Source: Gaeumannomyces sp. JS-464
Lineage: Eukaryota > Ascomycota > Sordariomycetes > Magnaporthales > Magnaporthaceae
Direction: 5' to 3'
Length of the DNA stretch: 64,000 nt
NCBI GenBank assembly: GCA_002197995.1
Contig: NGZR01000003.1
Span: forward strand, 1,798,001-1,862,000
The notes below the pieces were generated by a model. It did not search any database and was not told the DNA's origin. It saw only the letters and a program-made list of their open reading frames with translations. Of this stretch, positions 11,047 through 22,067 are shown one piece after another (position 1 is the first letter of the stretch; the number at the start of each line of letters is the position of its first letter). Both the position numbers and the translations under genes were made by a program.

Positions 11047-14000
11047 TCAAGCCCACACGAGTTTCCTTATCGAATACCCAAGCTGCTCGAGCAACCCTGC
11101 GTTCCGTTTGGCCTCGGCGGCCGAGATGATGTCGCCGCTCTCGAGGATACTCTGCCGCTCGGTGCCTGCCGATATTGGCGTGTTGAGGGCTACGAGCCTC
11201 TCGAGCTGGGCGCTGATGCTTACCACCTGCTGGACTTCAGTGAGGCCGTTACCCCCGCTCGACTCGGCAAGGGAAGATTGAGAGTAGAGCGCCTTGAGAG
11301 CAATCTTTCTCTCAGCTGGTGCGGCGGGTCGACGGGACAGGATGCCAGCAAGCCCAACCGGCCCCGGCGCGTCCGGGGCCTTGTCTTTGTCATCCACCTT
11401 TCCAAAAGACGCGGACAAGGATCTCGTATTGACACGGATAACGTCCTTGGTTCCGGGTTTATATGACACCAAGATGCCTTGGTTTTTGGTCTCGTCTAGC
11501 TGCCACGGCGCTGTGGTAGATGTGACGTACGCGCCGAACTTGACCCTCTTCACGCTTCCTAGCTCGACGCGCTCAAAGGAGGAGACTTTGTCGAGACTCC
11601 AGTCGAACCTGCACAGGTACATGGCAACGTCGGTGAGAAGGAGCACAGCCTCCTCGAACGGCTAGCTGTCAGACTGTCGGACGTGTGCGGCGTCAGCATG
11701 GTCCAGCCGCCGATGAACTCCTCTTTTTCGTCAGCCACAACCCGCTTCTGACACAGCTCGATGGCTTGCTCCCTCATTCGTTGCATCGAAACTGCCGGGT
11801 CCTGAGACATCATGTTGACTTCAAATTCATCAAAGACCATGGCGGTGACGTTCCCCAGGAGGAAGTCTATTGTCGTCTGCACGAAGAAATCGTTGATCAT
11901 GCTGTCATTTTTCCTCAGTCAGCCCAACCAGTACATCACTGCGTCTCAAGCACACTAATCATGTGCAGGAGGGAGTCCCTCTTGCAGCACTCACCCACTC
12001 CACAGACGGTTCACTGACAAACCAATGTCTGTCAGTGCCCCCCGGACATCCCTCTTCTTGGTCCTGGTGTAGTCTCCTTTCATCGCCGCAGTTGACGCGT
12101 ACTGCTTCGAGATAGAGTCACCATTGTCCGCCCAGAGCGTGTTGAACCAAGCCGTCTGCTGGTCTCGTTGAGCAGACATGTCGAAGCCTTGCTGGCTCAG
12201 CTGGAGATCCAACATGAATTTGGCGAAGGAACTCTGGCAGACGTTTGTTCTGTCGAGACAATCCATGCAGTTGGTCCTCAAGACGCCGGTCTGTCGCGAG
12301 ACAATCTCCCCGTTGTCCTCGACTGTACTGCCGAAGCGTTCAAGCTGTTTCCCGAGGATGCCGACGAGCTTCGACACGTTCTCGAACTTCATTCCCCTGC
12401 ATTCAGAGTGGAAGTCAAACCACTCAAAGGGAATGGCTTCACCGGAGCCACTTTCCTCGTTCAACCTTTTAATGCCTTTCTCGTACTGTTCGCCAATAGG
12501 CGCCTCGATGCCATGCTTCTCGACCAAATTTACGATCTGGAGCGAGCCATACTGCGTTTTGAGCATTGAGAATTGCTTCTTCAAAGCTTGGTAGTTGGAC
12601 TCGAGGGAATGTTGTATTACGGGCGCCGGCTTCAAAGAATAAGGGCTTTGGACAAAGAAAAGCGGTATGCTTCCCCTCATTTGGGTGAACGAGTACGTCT
12701 TGTCTGCAGCGCCACCCTCGGCAGGCGAGAGAACCTGCTCCGTTTCGACAAAGTTGGCGGTATTGCCGTTGTCGTCGACACCACGCCGCAGATAACGCAG
12801 GCCGGCTCGCTTGACGGACCTCCTCGATATGATGGTGATATCGAAGACCTTCTCAGATGGCCGGCGGTTTAAACTCTCGGGCAATCGCTCATTTTGGGGG
12901 GAAGCAGTGCCGGATTGGGGCCTCGACCTCAGATCGCTCAGCTCAAGCGAATCCTTGACCCCTTCGTCAACCTGGGGAGGATCGCTGTCGACGACAAACG
13001 TCCTTTGACCCACAAAGCCCTGCATCAAGGGGAGAACGAAGGCGTCGGCCCCGACGTCAACGAACCGCTTCAACACGTGTCTGTTCCACCAGAAGACTGG
13101 ATCGACTCTCCGGAAAAGAGGTAGCTCAGGCTGGGCCGCGTTCAGAGGCTGGGACGAGAGATTCCGGGTGATGTCGTGGTCGTAGCTGAAGAAAAAGCTG
13201 CGTGACGTCCCGAACAGAATCTGTGTGGTGCGGAGCAGCTTTGGTAGCAGAGCCGCCGCACTGCCTGTGGCGGACCGCGCGGCTTCTGTCTTGACCGCAT
13301 CCCCAGTAACCGGGCCCTCGGAGCTCGGTACGCCCCCTTTTTGCTGTCTCCATCACTCCCACCGGCGCCGGCGGCATCCTGCTGGGCGGCAGGTGGGCCG
13401 TTACTAAGACCCATGCTCCGCTTCTGGTCCTGCAACCAACCGCCGCGGCTAAACCAGCGCTGGGCGAAGCGACCGTAGCCGCCCTTCTTGTTCATAACAT
13501 CCGAGGCGATGCTCGTGATGGACCGCGGGCGGCCGCGGCTGTCGTCGGGCTCCGCGGCGTCGTCGCTAACGTCATCGGACGCGACCGGTGCTGGCGGCGC
13601 GCTGTCGTCGTCGCTATCGCTGCTGCTGCTGTCAGTTGCGCTGCCGCCGGCTGCTGTGGCGTCGGGCGCCGCTGTTACCCGCTTCAGGTGCGCGGCGGTC
13701 CGGGCGATGGCGTCGGTGGCTTCGGACTGCGACGAGCAGGGCGTGAGGGCAACCTCGGTTACAACGTAAATGGGTTTACCGCGCACCAGGGCGACCTGCT
13801 TGGCGGCGGGTTATAGTAACGAGGTAGCTATGCGGCGGGACTGTTATGAGGCCTGTCCAAGAGAAAGAAAACAAGACAGAACAAGAGAGAGATGCGAGTC
13901 GGAGGTCAGTTATAATTCTACGGTTCCGCAGTCGCTATTGGAGGAGGCGCAAGTAGGCGCCAAGTACGTACCGACGATGCCGAAGCTCTCGAACGAAGTG

Positions 14001-14182
14001 TTGGACTTGGTTACCGCATCGAAAGGAACTTCCCTCGAGATGTTGTTGGAGATGGTCGCATCGCCGTACTTGAGTTTTACCGGAGAGGCTGGTGGCCGGT
14101 GTTCTTTCTTGGACGATAGCGGCTGCAGGATGAGACCGTCTGCGGCGGCGGATATTAATATCTTGCGCGCCAGGCCGACCAT
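11047..14182 (-). CDS. Sac2-type phosphoinositide phosphatase (SacI plus hSac2 domains)
   Basis: Exons are read at 14182-13972, 13795-11995 and 11901-11047, about 955 residues. The N-terminus (MVGLARKILISAADGL-like) and FDITIISRRSVKRAGLRYLRRG belong to the SacI homology domain. The catalytic CX5R signature is present as CMDCLDRTN, encoded at about 12250-12280, so it should be active on phosphoinositides. After WFNTLWADNGDSIS, a second region resembling the hSac2 domain runs to the C-terminus, as in INPP5F/Sac2-like proteins of filamentous fungi; these act on endosomal or plasma-membrane phosphoinositides. An acidic Ser-rich insert sits before residue 200. Single-base deletions are evident near 13345 (a G-run) and 11665. 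The join of exons 1 and 2 is also out of phase by one base, so a third error or a mis-set splice site is likely there. Confidence 0.88.
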
Positions 14183-15331
14183 GGCGGCTTATATGGCGGC
14201 GGGGTCGCACGAGCAAAGCGAAAAAGGGCGGCGAGCGATGGGTAAGGGTATTATCGTATCCGATGTAAAAAGAGCCCCCGCACGTCCCGGAAAAAAAAAC
14301 AAAAGGATGCAAAAGATGAGAAAACAAAACGGTATTTACATTAGTGGGCGGGAGCAAAATCGGACGAACCGGCCCTCCATCAAGATCGAGGGGTCCCCCG
14401 CGGGCCGTCCGCGGATCAGGGCCGATGGGACTTTTCTTTTTGTCTCTCGCAGCACAGATGGCGGGGCACATGGGACTTGCGTCATTCGTGCGCTCCGCTG
14501 TCGGGGAGAGTTTCAGCAGACGTGCCGGCTCAGCTGCCCGCCTATTGGTGCATGGGATTGCTGGTGCATGACAAGGCTTCTGGCAGGTCCAGGGCGAGCT
14601 GGGCTCACATGACCAATATGTGATATCTGCTGCCCAGGACGTGACGGACTGACCAATGTCTCCTCGACACCTTGCACTTCTGTACTTGTGAGGTATAATA
14701 TTCCGGCACAAGCAAGAGGACATTAGGCTATAACCGGGCAGGTAGATGTGCCTAATCGACATAGGGAAGGATCCTGGACGTGAGAAGACGAAAGTAACAT
14801 GGGGAGAATGAAGAGGCTAAGAAACGAACGTATAAGCTAGTGGCAGCATCATCCCAATCAAGGTGATGCCATCAAGGTACCAGATAATTGAGGATTCAGG
14901 ACACTCAACACCCGCAGCGTTCTAGGGACTCACGGGGTTATAATCAAGAGAAGCATTCCGCAGAGACCTAAAAGACTCTATTAGTGACGAAAGAGCGTTA
15001 TTATTGTTGATTGAGGGCGCCTTGGCATACGACGCCTACAGCGACTTAGCAGCCCTTATTTACCGGTCTCCTTCAACATGAAATCCTTGGCTGTGGACAG
15101 TCAAGTAAACCGTCCCAGCAGCAAGCCCGTTATATACGAGACTACACTGTTGAGAGTTAGGACACACACAAGTACCTGGGGCGCAATGTTCTGTATTACA
15201 TGGGTGCTAAACTAAGGCCCCAAGAAATATCCACATCTCGCTTCAAATTCCACCTCTCGGTAAGGAATATGATTTCAAGTTTTTTTCCTCTCTTTTATTT
15301 GGCTTCCGGATCATCCATCACCAGACCGACT
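14183..15331. other. Intergenic; possible unrecognised small exons
   Basis: This holds the promoter of the Sac phosphatase and the 3' flank of SNU13. The minus strand around 15056-15200 carries splice-like signals and short frames, but I could not build a gene from them. Plus-strand frames here are antisense to the phosphatase N-terminus and look like shadows. Confidence 0.4.
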
Positions 15332-15888
15332 CTAGATGGCAAGGCGCTCGACCTTGTCCCTCAGGGCGCGGATCTGGCCCTGAAGGTCGCTGGCCTCGTT
15401 GCTGGTGATGCTGGCCGAGATGACGGCACGGGAAACACCGCAGGCACGGCCGAGGGCGATCTTGGACGGCTGTAGAAAGAAGTAGGAGTAGTCAGTTGTC
15501 TGTCAAACACGGGCGCGCATAGTATTCTGGGCACGCGAGCAAAGGGCAGCAGAGGCGAGCTCGCCGGACCAAAACTCACTACAAAGACGTAGGGCACATT
15601 CTTGTCCTCGGCCAGGAGGGGATGTGGAGAAGAATGGCGAGCGGCTCGCAGTCGGCCGCGAGGATGACAAGCTCCGAGACACCACGGCTCAGAGTCTTGG
15701 TGGCCTCGTTGGCGCCCTTCTTGAGCTGGCGGTAGTGCTCGCCGACTGGACCAGGTCGAGGATCTCCTGGGTCAGGGCGGCATCGGCCAGGGGCCAGGCT
15801 GTGACGGGAGGTGCTCGGTTAGCTGCTTGGGACTCATGTTTGCTGTCGATGGGGGAGGGAGCTCACCAGCAGACTCGTTGGCAGACAT
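15332..15888 (-). CDS. SNU13: Snu13 / 15.5K RNA-binding protein
   Basis: Snu13 binds kink-turns in U4 snRNA and in box C/D snoRNAs, so it serves both pre-mRNA splicing and rRNA methylation. Three exons (15888-15867, 15798-15580, 15469-15332) give about 126 residues, the normal size. The order is [69 protein letters not shown] and [21 protein letters not shown], all hallmarks of the L7Ae/Snu13 fold. The gene needs two corrections, both one missing C: near 15748 before the YRQLKKG stretch, and near 15620 in the LLHIPLLAEDK stretch. The first exon holds only 22 coding bases. Confidence 0.95.
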
Positions 15889-16480
15889 GACTGCGGTTCG
15901 ACGAGAATCTCGGTCGGAAAGAAAAATGAGTGTGGGAGATGAGGAGAGGCGGTAAACGTCCCAGGGTTCCTTGCTGTGGCTCGCCCTGTTCGTTGGTGGT
16001 GAAGACCGGGTTTTGGCGTGAAGATAGCGATGGTAGCAGAAAATATTCCGAACCTCGAGAGGCCGGCCTTTTTTTTTTTTTTCTACCTTCCCGCCCGCAT
16101 TGGAGCTCCCACTCAGTGGGGCCGACCTGGCTTGGCACTCCTCTGTATCTGACCGAAACCTGCGTACGCCACATCACCTGACATAGCTACTGCCGCCACC
16201 CCTGTCAAGCGCGGACCCCGGGACGTGCGTGATTACCTAACGACGTGCATCGGTTGCTCCCCCAAGCTTTCGCAGCAAAACTCGCCCCAGAACAAATCAT
16301 TTGGCCAACCTGGAAACACCTCCAGCATCAGCACTCGTCGCCAAACACAACAACCGCCATCAGCCCGTCGGCCTCTTCATCGCGTCAACCGCCATCGCTC
16401 TGCGCCATCCCCATTTGATCGAATCGCCGGTCGACTCTACTCCCCTTTTGTCGCTTCATTTCAGCCACATCTTCTTCACA
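15889..16480. other. Divergent promoter of SNU13 and VMA3
   Basis: Two constitutive genes start here in opposite directions, 592 bp apart. A T-run at about 16070-16082 and CT-rich DNA upstream of each start are typical fungal core-promoter composition. No separate gene was seen. Confidence 0.5.
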
Positions 16481-17466
16481 ATGTCTCCCACAGAACTCTG
16501 GTGAGTGATGCTCGGCGTCTCCTTTCCAAATGACGTTTGCCGAACCGCCGAGCTTCGGCTACGGTCCTGCACTCTAGCCGAGCCGGACGCCATCACAGCA
16601 TTGGATGGTGCATTCCCCCGCGGACCAGAGGGATGCAATTGCTAACGATCCGTCCTACCAGCCCGGCCTACGCGGTTAGTACTTCCGATGAAACCCGTCG
16701 CGATTCCGCTCCCGCCGACCGTCGAATGGCGACTCGAATCCGAAACCAAAACGGACAGAGACCCCACTGAAGACCCTCCAACGCGTACTGACACAATGAA
16801 CAGCCCTTTTTCGGCGCCATGGGCTGCACGGCTGCCATCGTCTTCACATGCTTCGGTGCCTCGTACGGAACTGCCAAGTCTGGCGTCGGTATCGCCGCCA
16901 TGGGTGTCCTCCGGCCGGACCTGATTGTCAAGAGTGAGGAACCCTCTGCAGACAGACAATAGGCTTTGGGGGCTAGCAAGCATGTCTCATTGAGGCTGTT
17001 GGCATAGCAATCCACATGCTCACTTGCTGACACGCGATCTGTCCCCGTTTAGACATTGTCCCCGTTATTATGGCCGGTATCATTGGTATCTACGGCCTGG
17101 TCGTCTCCGTCCTCATCTCGGACAACCTGGGCCAGAATGACTACGCCCTTTACACCGGATTCATTCAGCTTGGTGCCGGTCTGGCTGTCGGCCTTGCCGG
17201 TCTGGCTGCTGGCTTCGCCATCGGTATTGTTGGTGATGCTGGCGTGCGCGGCACGGCCCAGCAGCCCAGGCTCTTCGTCGGCATGATCCTGATTCTCATT
17301 TTTGCCGAAGTTCTGGGTACGACAGGACAACCTCTCCGTTGCTTCAAACAGCCCCTATTTTAATGTTGTCGGATCGACCAACTGACAAAATCCTCTAGGT
17401 CTGTACGGGCTGATTGTCGCCCTTCTCATGAACTCTAAGGCCTCGGTCGGCGTCAAGTGCCAATAA
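16481..17466 (+). CDS. VMA3: V-ATPase proteolipid subunit c
   Basis: This is the membrane-embedded c subunit whose ring carries protons through the Vo sector of the vacuolar ATPase. Five exons are read: 16481-16500, 16662-16674, 16804-16933, 17053-17316 and 17399-17466, giving 164 residues. Four transmembrane helices are visible. The first pair begins [27 protein letters not shown]; the second holds [17 protein letters not shown] and [21 protein letters not shown]. The Glu in IFAEVLG is the proton-carrying residue of the fourth helix. Exon 2 is only 13 nt. Its phase is fixed because it completes the Cys codon begun in exon 1 and ends exactly before the PFFGAMG codons. No frame errors were found. 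Confidence 0.96.
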
Positions 17467-18286
17467 GCGAGCACCCTTGCTTCTGGACAAGTGCAGAAAC
17501 GCCGATTTTGGAATCGACTGAATATCTGCGCAAGTTGCAGTCTCGAGCAGCTTCCGCTTCCATTATTCATCTACCGGCGTCCGACTGCCGACAAACAAAA
17601 ACGACATCCTTTTCCTCGATGATCGAGCATCTCGCACGCGGAAACGGACGGGGGCGATACCAGAACGCAGAGTTGCGGACAAAAGTGTTTTGGCTGGTAC
17701 GAGGTGTTGGCATCGTTGAACAGTTAATGGATGCGTGGTGCGGCCATACATGTACTATTGGCACATCTTTCATATACAATCAGTGCTTTGGGTGGTCTCG
17801 GGTTCATCTTGCGTTCATCATGGACTATTGGTGGGCAAGATTTGTATAGTCTAGGGTTTTCAATCTTGAAATTTTGCATATACTCGTCGAGGTCTGGAAA
17901 CTGGTGCGCGATCGGGAGCTTTCATGACGGGTATGTGTATTATTGTTGAGAAATTACCAAAGAATTAAGGCTACAGGACTAGGCACGATTAGCCTCTTTA
18001 GCAATGATGAGAAAACGCGTCCGACAGCCTGTCGGATATCTTTATGAACTGCACCCGCTCTTTTCCGCCTGAGCGCCCCTGCAGACCCCGTGCTCCCCAG
18101 TTTTTGTATTCCAGACCAAACCCGCAAGACAGCCACAAGGATTATATGTACTAAAAGAGCTGTAGAAAATTTCAAACTTTTTATATACAAGAAAGTTTGA
18201 AAGGGCAAAGGAAGTGTCGGCTTGACTCCCAGAAGGGGCCAAGTCGGAGGTCGGAAGTCTCGGGAAGTTTGCAAGTAAAGGGGCGT
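17467..18286. other. Intergenic between convergent genes
   Basis: The 3' ends of VMA3 (+) and the ERG4-type gene (-) face each other here. Short AT-rich patches (for example TTTTATATAC near 18180) could be polyadenylation elements. The open frames lack domain support. Confidence 0.55.
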
Positions 18287-20176
18287 TTAGAACACGTACT
18301 AAGGAGTGAGGGGGCTCGGTCAGCATACATGTGTATTCTCCATGCAGGGATGGGAAACTATAAACAAAATGGAGACGCCAAGCTTTGGGTAAGCAATAAC
18401 GGCGGCAAAGGAAGCAAGACAACTTACGGGGATGAAGAGGTAGGGAACCATCTTCTCGTACTCGAGCCAGGCGTCGCCGTACTTTGTGCGGCAGCGCTGG
18501 ATGTCGCGGTGGGCGCGGTGGGCGATCATGCCGCAGAAGAAGACGGGGTAGAACCAGGGGAAGGGGCTCGAGAAGCCCGTGACGAGGCCCCAGGTGATGG
18601 CGAAGAAGGCGTCGCAGCTGTAGTGGACCTTGCGGGCGAGGCCGTACCAGCCGTCGGCCAGGATGGCGCTGCCCGTGCTGGTCGGGATGGTGCGGGGGTT
18701 GTGCAGGGTCTGCCAGGGCACCTGGGGGAACGCCTTGCGCGCCACCATGTGGCCGCGCTCCATGGCGCGGAAGCGGTTCTTTTGCGAGTTGCACGAGTCC
18801 CAGACCCAGTAGACGAAGAGGTAGCTGACGAACAGGACGGCCAGGAAGGTCTTGTTCCACTGGTACTCGCTCGGGTGGTGGTTGGCCAGAAAGATGGTGC
18901 AGTGGCAGTAGGTCAGCGGGACGCCGGCCAGGTTCCAGAAGATGAGCATGAAGCCCCACTTCTCGTAGTACATGTCCCAGGTGGTGATGATGAGCTCCTC
19001 GCCCTTGGAGCAGGCGTTGGCGTAGAGGAAGTGGGCCATGAGCAGGAACCAGGCCTCGCCCGAGACGTAGCCGTAGCGGTCGTACTGGCGGGCGGCGAGG
19101 CCGCACGTGGTCAGGAACAGGATGTACCATGGCAGGCGCACCTCGAAGAACATCTTGAAGTCGAGGATGCCGAACATGCGCGGGTTGAGCTCGGCGCCCA
19201 TGAAGAAGTCGTAGACGAAGCTGCCCGTCATGCGGTGCTGCTTGCCGCGGATTATGGCGGAGAAGTAGGCGATGGTGCTGACGAGGAAGCCCGACAGGAT
19301 GGCGACGCTCATGATTGGGCCGAACTCGTCGATGATGGTGTACAGGGGCATGACGCCCGAGAAGTGCAGGCCGGCGGCGGCCGCCATGGTGATGTACCAG
19401 CTCCACACGCCTGAGCAGTAGTAGTCCAGCTGCTTGCCGCCCTCATGGGGCAGCGGCTTGCCCTTGCCCCAAATGCCCGGGGCGAGGCAGTAGAGCGCCA
19501 TCTCGAAGATGAAGAAGATCCAGTACATGGCCCAGGCCTTGGCGTGCGGGAATGCGGCCGTGTAGACCAGGTTGGCCATGTGGCGGGCAAAGTCCTCCCA
19601 GCTCTGGCCGGGCGCGGGGGCGGGCGGCTTGCCGTTGTAGTACGTGGCCCCGATCCACATGTAGTACATGAGCATCGGGAACCCGATCATCATGGCCCCG
19701 GTGCCCAGCGACCCGCCGAACTCCTTGACACCCGAGTAGTCGATGCGGTGGTCGAGGCCGGGTCTCCAGCCGTCGACCGCCAGCTCTCCCTCGGTTTTGC
19801 CCTTGCTCTTTTCCTGGGCCACCCCGTTGTCCTTCGCCTCGGCGTTCCCATTGCTACTTGGCTCGGTCTTCTTGGGAGTGGCGCCATTTGCGTCGGGCTC
19901 CTCCTTGACCCGCTTCCGCAGGTCGGGCTCGCTGGCCTCGGCCGGGCTAAAAGACGAGGTGATGGGCGAAGACTCGGAGCCGCCAACAGAGCCGGCCTCG
20001 GACTCCTCGGTGGTCTCGTCAATGTGCTCGACGAACTTGGGGACGCCTCGACGGCGGTGGGTGGTGGCGGCGGCGACAGGCGCGTCGCTCTCGGCGGCGG
20101 AGCTCGTGTCGCCATCCGCGTCGACGGGGAACTGCGACTTCCTGCGCGTGGAGCGGCGGGCTGGAGTCTCGATCAT
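18287..20176 (-). CDS. ERG4: Delta(24(24(1)))-sterol reductase (ERG4-type)
   Basis: This enzyme performs the last NADPH-dependent reduction of ergosterol synthesis in the ER membrane. Exon 1 runs 20176-18428 and a terminal exon of 12 nt at 18298-18287 encodes only Y-V-F and the stop, giving 586 residues. The first 140 residues are a hydrophilic Ser/Glu-rich tail. The membrane domain starts at [24 protein letters not shown]. Family signatures include [72 protein letters not shown] and [19 protein letters not shown]. These fit ERG4 better than the related C-14 reductase ERG24, though the two share a fold. The donor after LFIP is a perfect GTAAGT; without splicing the protein would continue into about 45 unrelated residues. 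Confidence 0.92.
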
Positions 20177-22067
20177 GCCCTCGAAGAGCTCCTTCTTCCT
20201 GCAGCAGCCCTCCCATGTTAACTAACAGCCTCGCTTGTCGCATGGATAACAGGCCTGATCCTTACCTCGGGGTCTGCCTCAGCGAGTATCGTGACATGTT
20301 AGGCAAACGTTGTGCAACACCCTCGCCTCAGCACCACGGACGGTCTCGAGTGCGAATATCTGGGTATATCTGTTGGGAGAGAGACGCAGCGTCCAGCATG
20401 GGCCTAGGGCGCGCTTCCACGTTTTCTGGGACCAACGAGCAAATGGACAGCAGGGTCCCTACGAACCTCGGAAATCGGGCCCAGTTGAACCCCCCGATCT
20501 TTTTTATCCCCATCGACGGTACGCATGCTTCTTCGGGCTGTCGCCTGGCCACCAGTGGCCCTTGTTTACATCGATTTTATTGGTTGACGGACTCGGATTA
20601 ATTTGAGCGGCCCACTCAACTCATCGCGCTTATTGAAAGCCGCCATGAAGTTTTACGGGTTTCAATTCAGAATCTTGAGCTTGGGTTTATTAGGGACGTT
20701 GCGACCGACCTCCTCGCGGAGTGGACAAGTGATGATATTTCTGCCCGCTAGACGAGTCGCGGCTTATAATGTAGAAGCGTGCAGTCAGCACATTGATCAA
20801 GTGGTTCGCGCAATTTGGTCTTGGCAACTGGATTTAAGGAAGTGCTACTTTTATCCTTGGCTTACTCCAATCAAATCTGCCACCCAATTTGGCAGAATCT
20901 CATTTACTGTGCACGTTGCCGCTCGGTGCTTTGTGAGAAAAGCTCCAGTGGACTGCCGGCACCACCCACGGATTTGCAATCCCGGATCATAAAGTCGCTT
21001 GATCCAGCTCGGTACCCACCTCCTGTGAAGACAGCCCGTGGCGCCCATGACCCCCACGGCCTGACATCAGCGCGGCAGGAGCAAGGAAGCACTGAAAACC
21101 CCACAAGCCGAGTCATCCGACCGAGCTGGCTTGGCCAATACATCACCTACTAGTAACCCGCTGGGCAAGCTTCCATTCTTTGATTATTCCCTGGAAGAGC
21201 TTGTATCAAGGTGGTGAGTAGGATGAGACGACGGAATCCAGCCTGAGCGGTGAAGATACGGGTGGAACAAGCTAGGGAAATCGCCAACGAACAGTTTCCA
21301 ATGGATGTCAGCCTCAATAACCGAGTGCCGAGATCGACGTAGAAAAGGCTAGCATTCGCGCCTCGGCTCCGGGAAGAGGGCATGTGTGACCATCCATTGA
21401 TTGCCTCTCAACCCTAATCCCCCAGGCGGTTGCACAGCCGACCAAACGAGCTTCGAGCGCAGTCGACCGCTTACACGGTCAGCTGGACCCTTTGCAGTGC
21501 GCTTGACCGGCCGCCTGTGCCCGCTTGCAGGGGGAGCTTCCCAGGCAGAAGGTCAGGCCGGTGGGCTCTGCGATGCTGCCGTCACGAGTCAAACGCATCA
21601 GACGTTCGGTTCATTTGACACACTCTGCAATAGTATTTTTTTTTTCTTCCTTTCTCCCCTCCGCTGTCAGACTGAGCATCAATTCCAGAGCCTTTCCCCC
21701 GCAAGCCCTCATTCCCTAGACCTATCTCTCGGCCAGGCGAAGCAGTAGCACCACACCCACGTTAGCGCAGCGCAACGCGACATTATCTCGATAACCTGCT
21801 CTCGGCCCTGGCCGCTATCGGCTTCCTAATCCGGGGCGTCTAGCGGCGGCTTTCCCCGCCGAACGCACTGTGTCTGGGTCTCCGGCGGCTCGTGCTAGCA
21901 CCGCACCCACCATTACCCGAGCCGGGGCGAGCTTGATCTGTCCCAGCCTTCTGCTCGTCCACGACTGACCGACCAACCGTCACCAAACCCACCTATCTCG
22001 CCCGCTCCGGTCCGACACGTTGACGAGAATTGGCCCTTGTAGACCCTACCAGAGCACACGCGTCACC
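20177..22067. other. Large intergenic region, divergent promoters
   Basis: Nearly 1.9 kb separates the starts of the sterol reductase (-) and the amino-acid transporter (+). Neither strand shows a gene I can support. The last 450 bp are CT-rich, with a T/C tract near 21630-21665, consistent with a long 5' leader for the transporter. Confidence 0.5.

Noticed and set aside
18197..19414. 405-codon plus-strand frame opposite the sterol reductase
   Set aside because: It is Gly/Ala/Asp/Val-rich without domains and lies fully antisense to a strongly conserved membrane enzyme.
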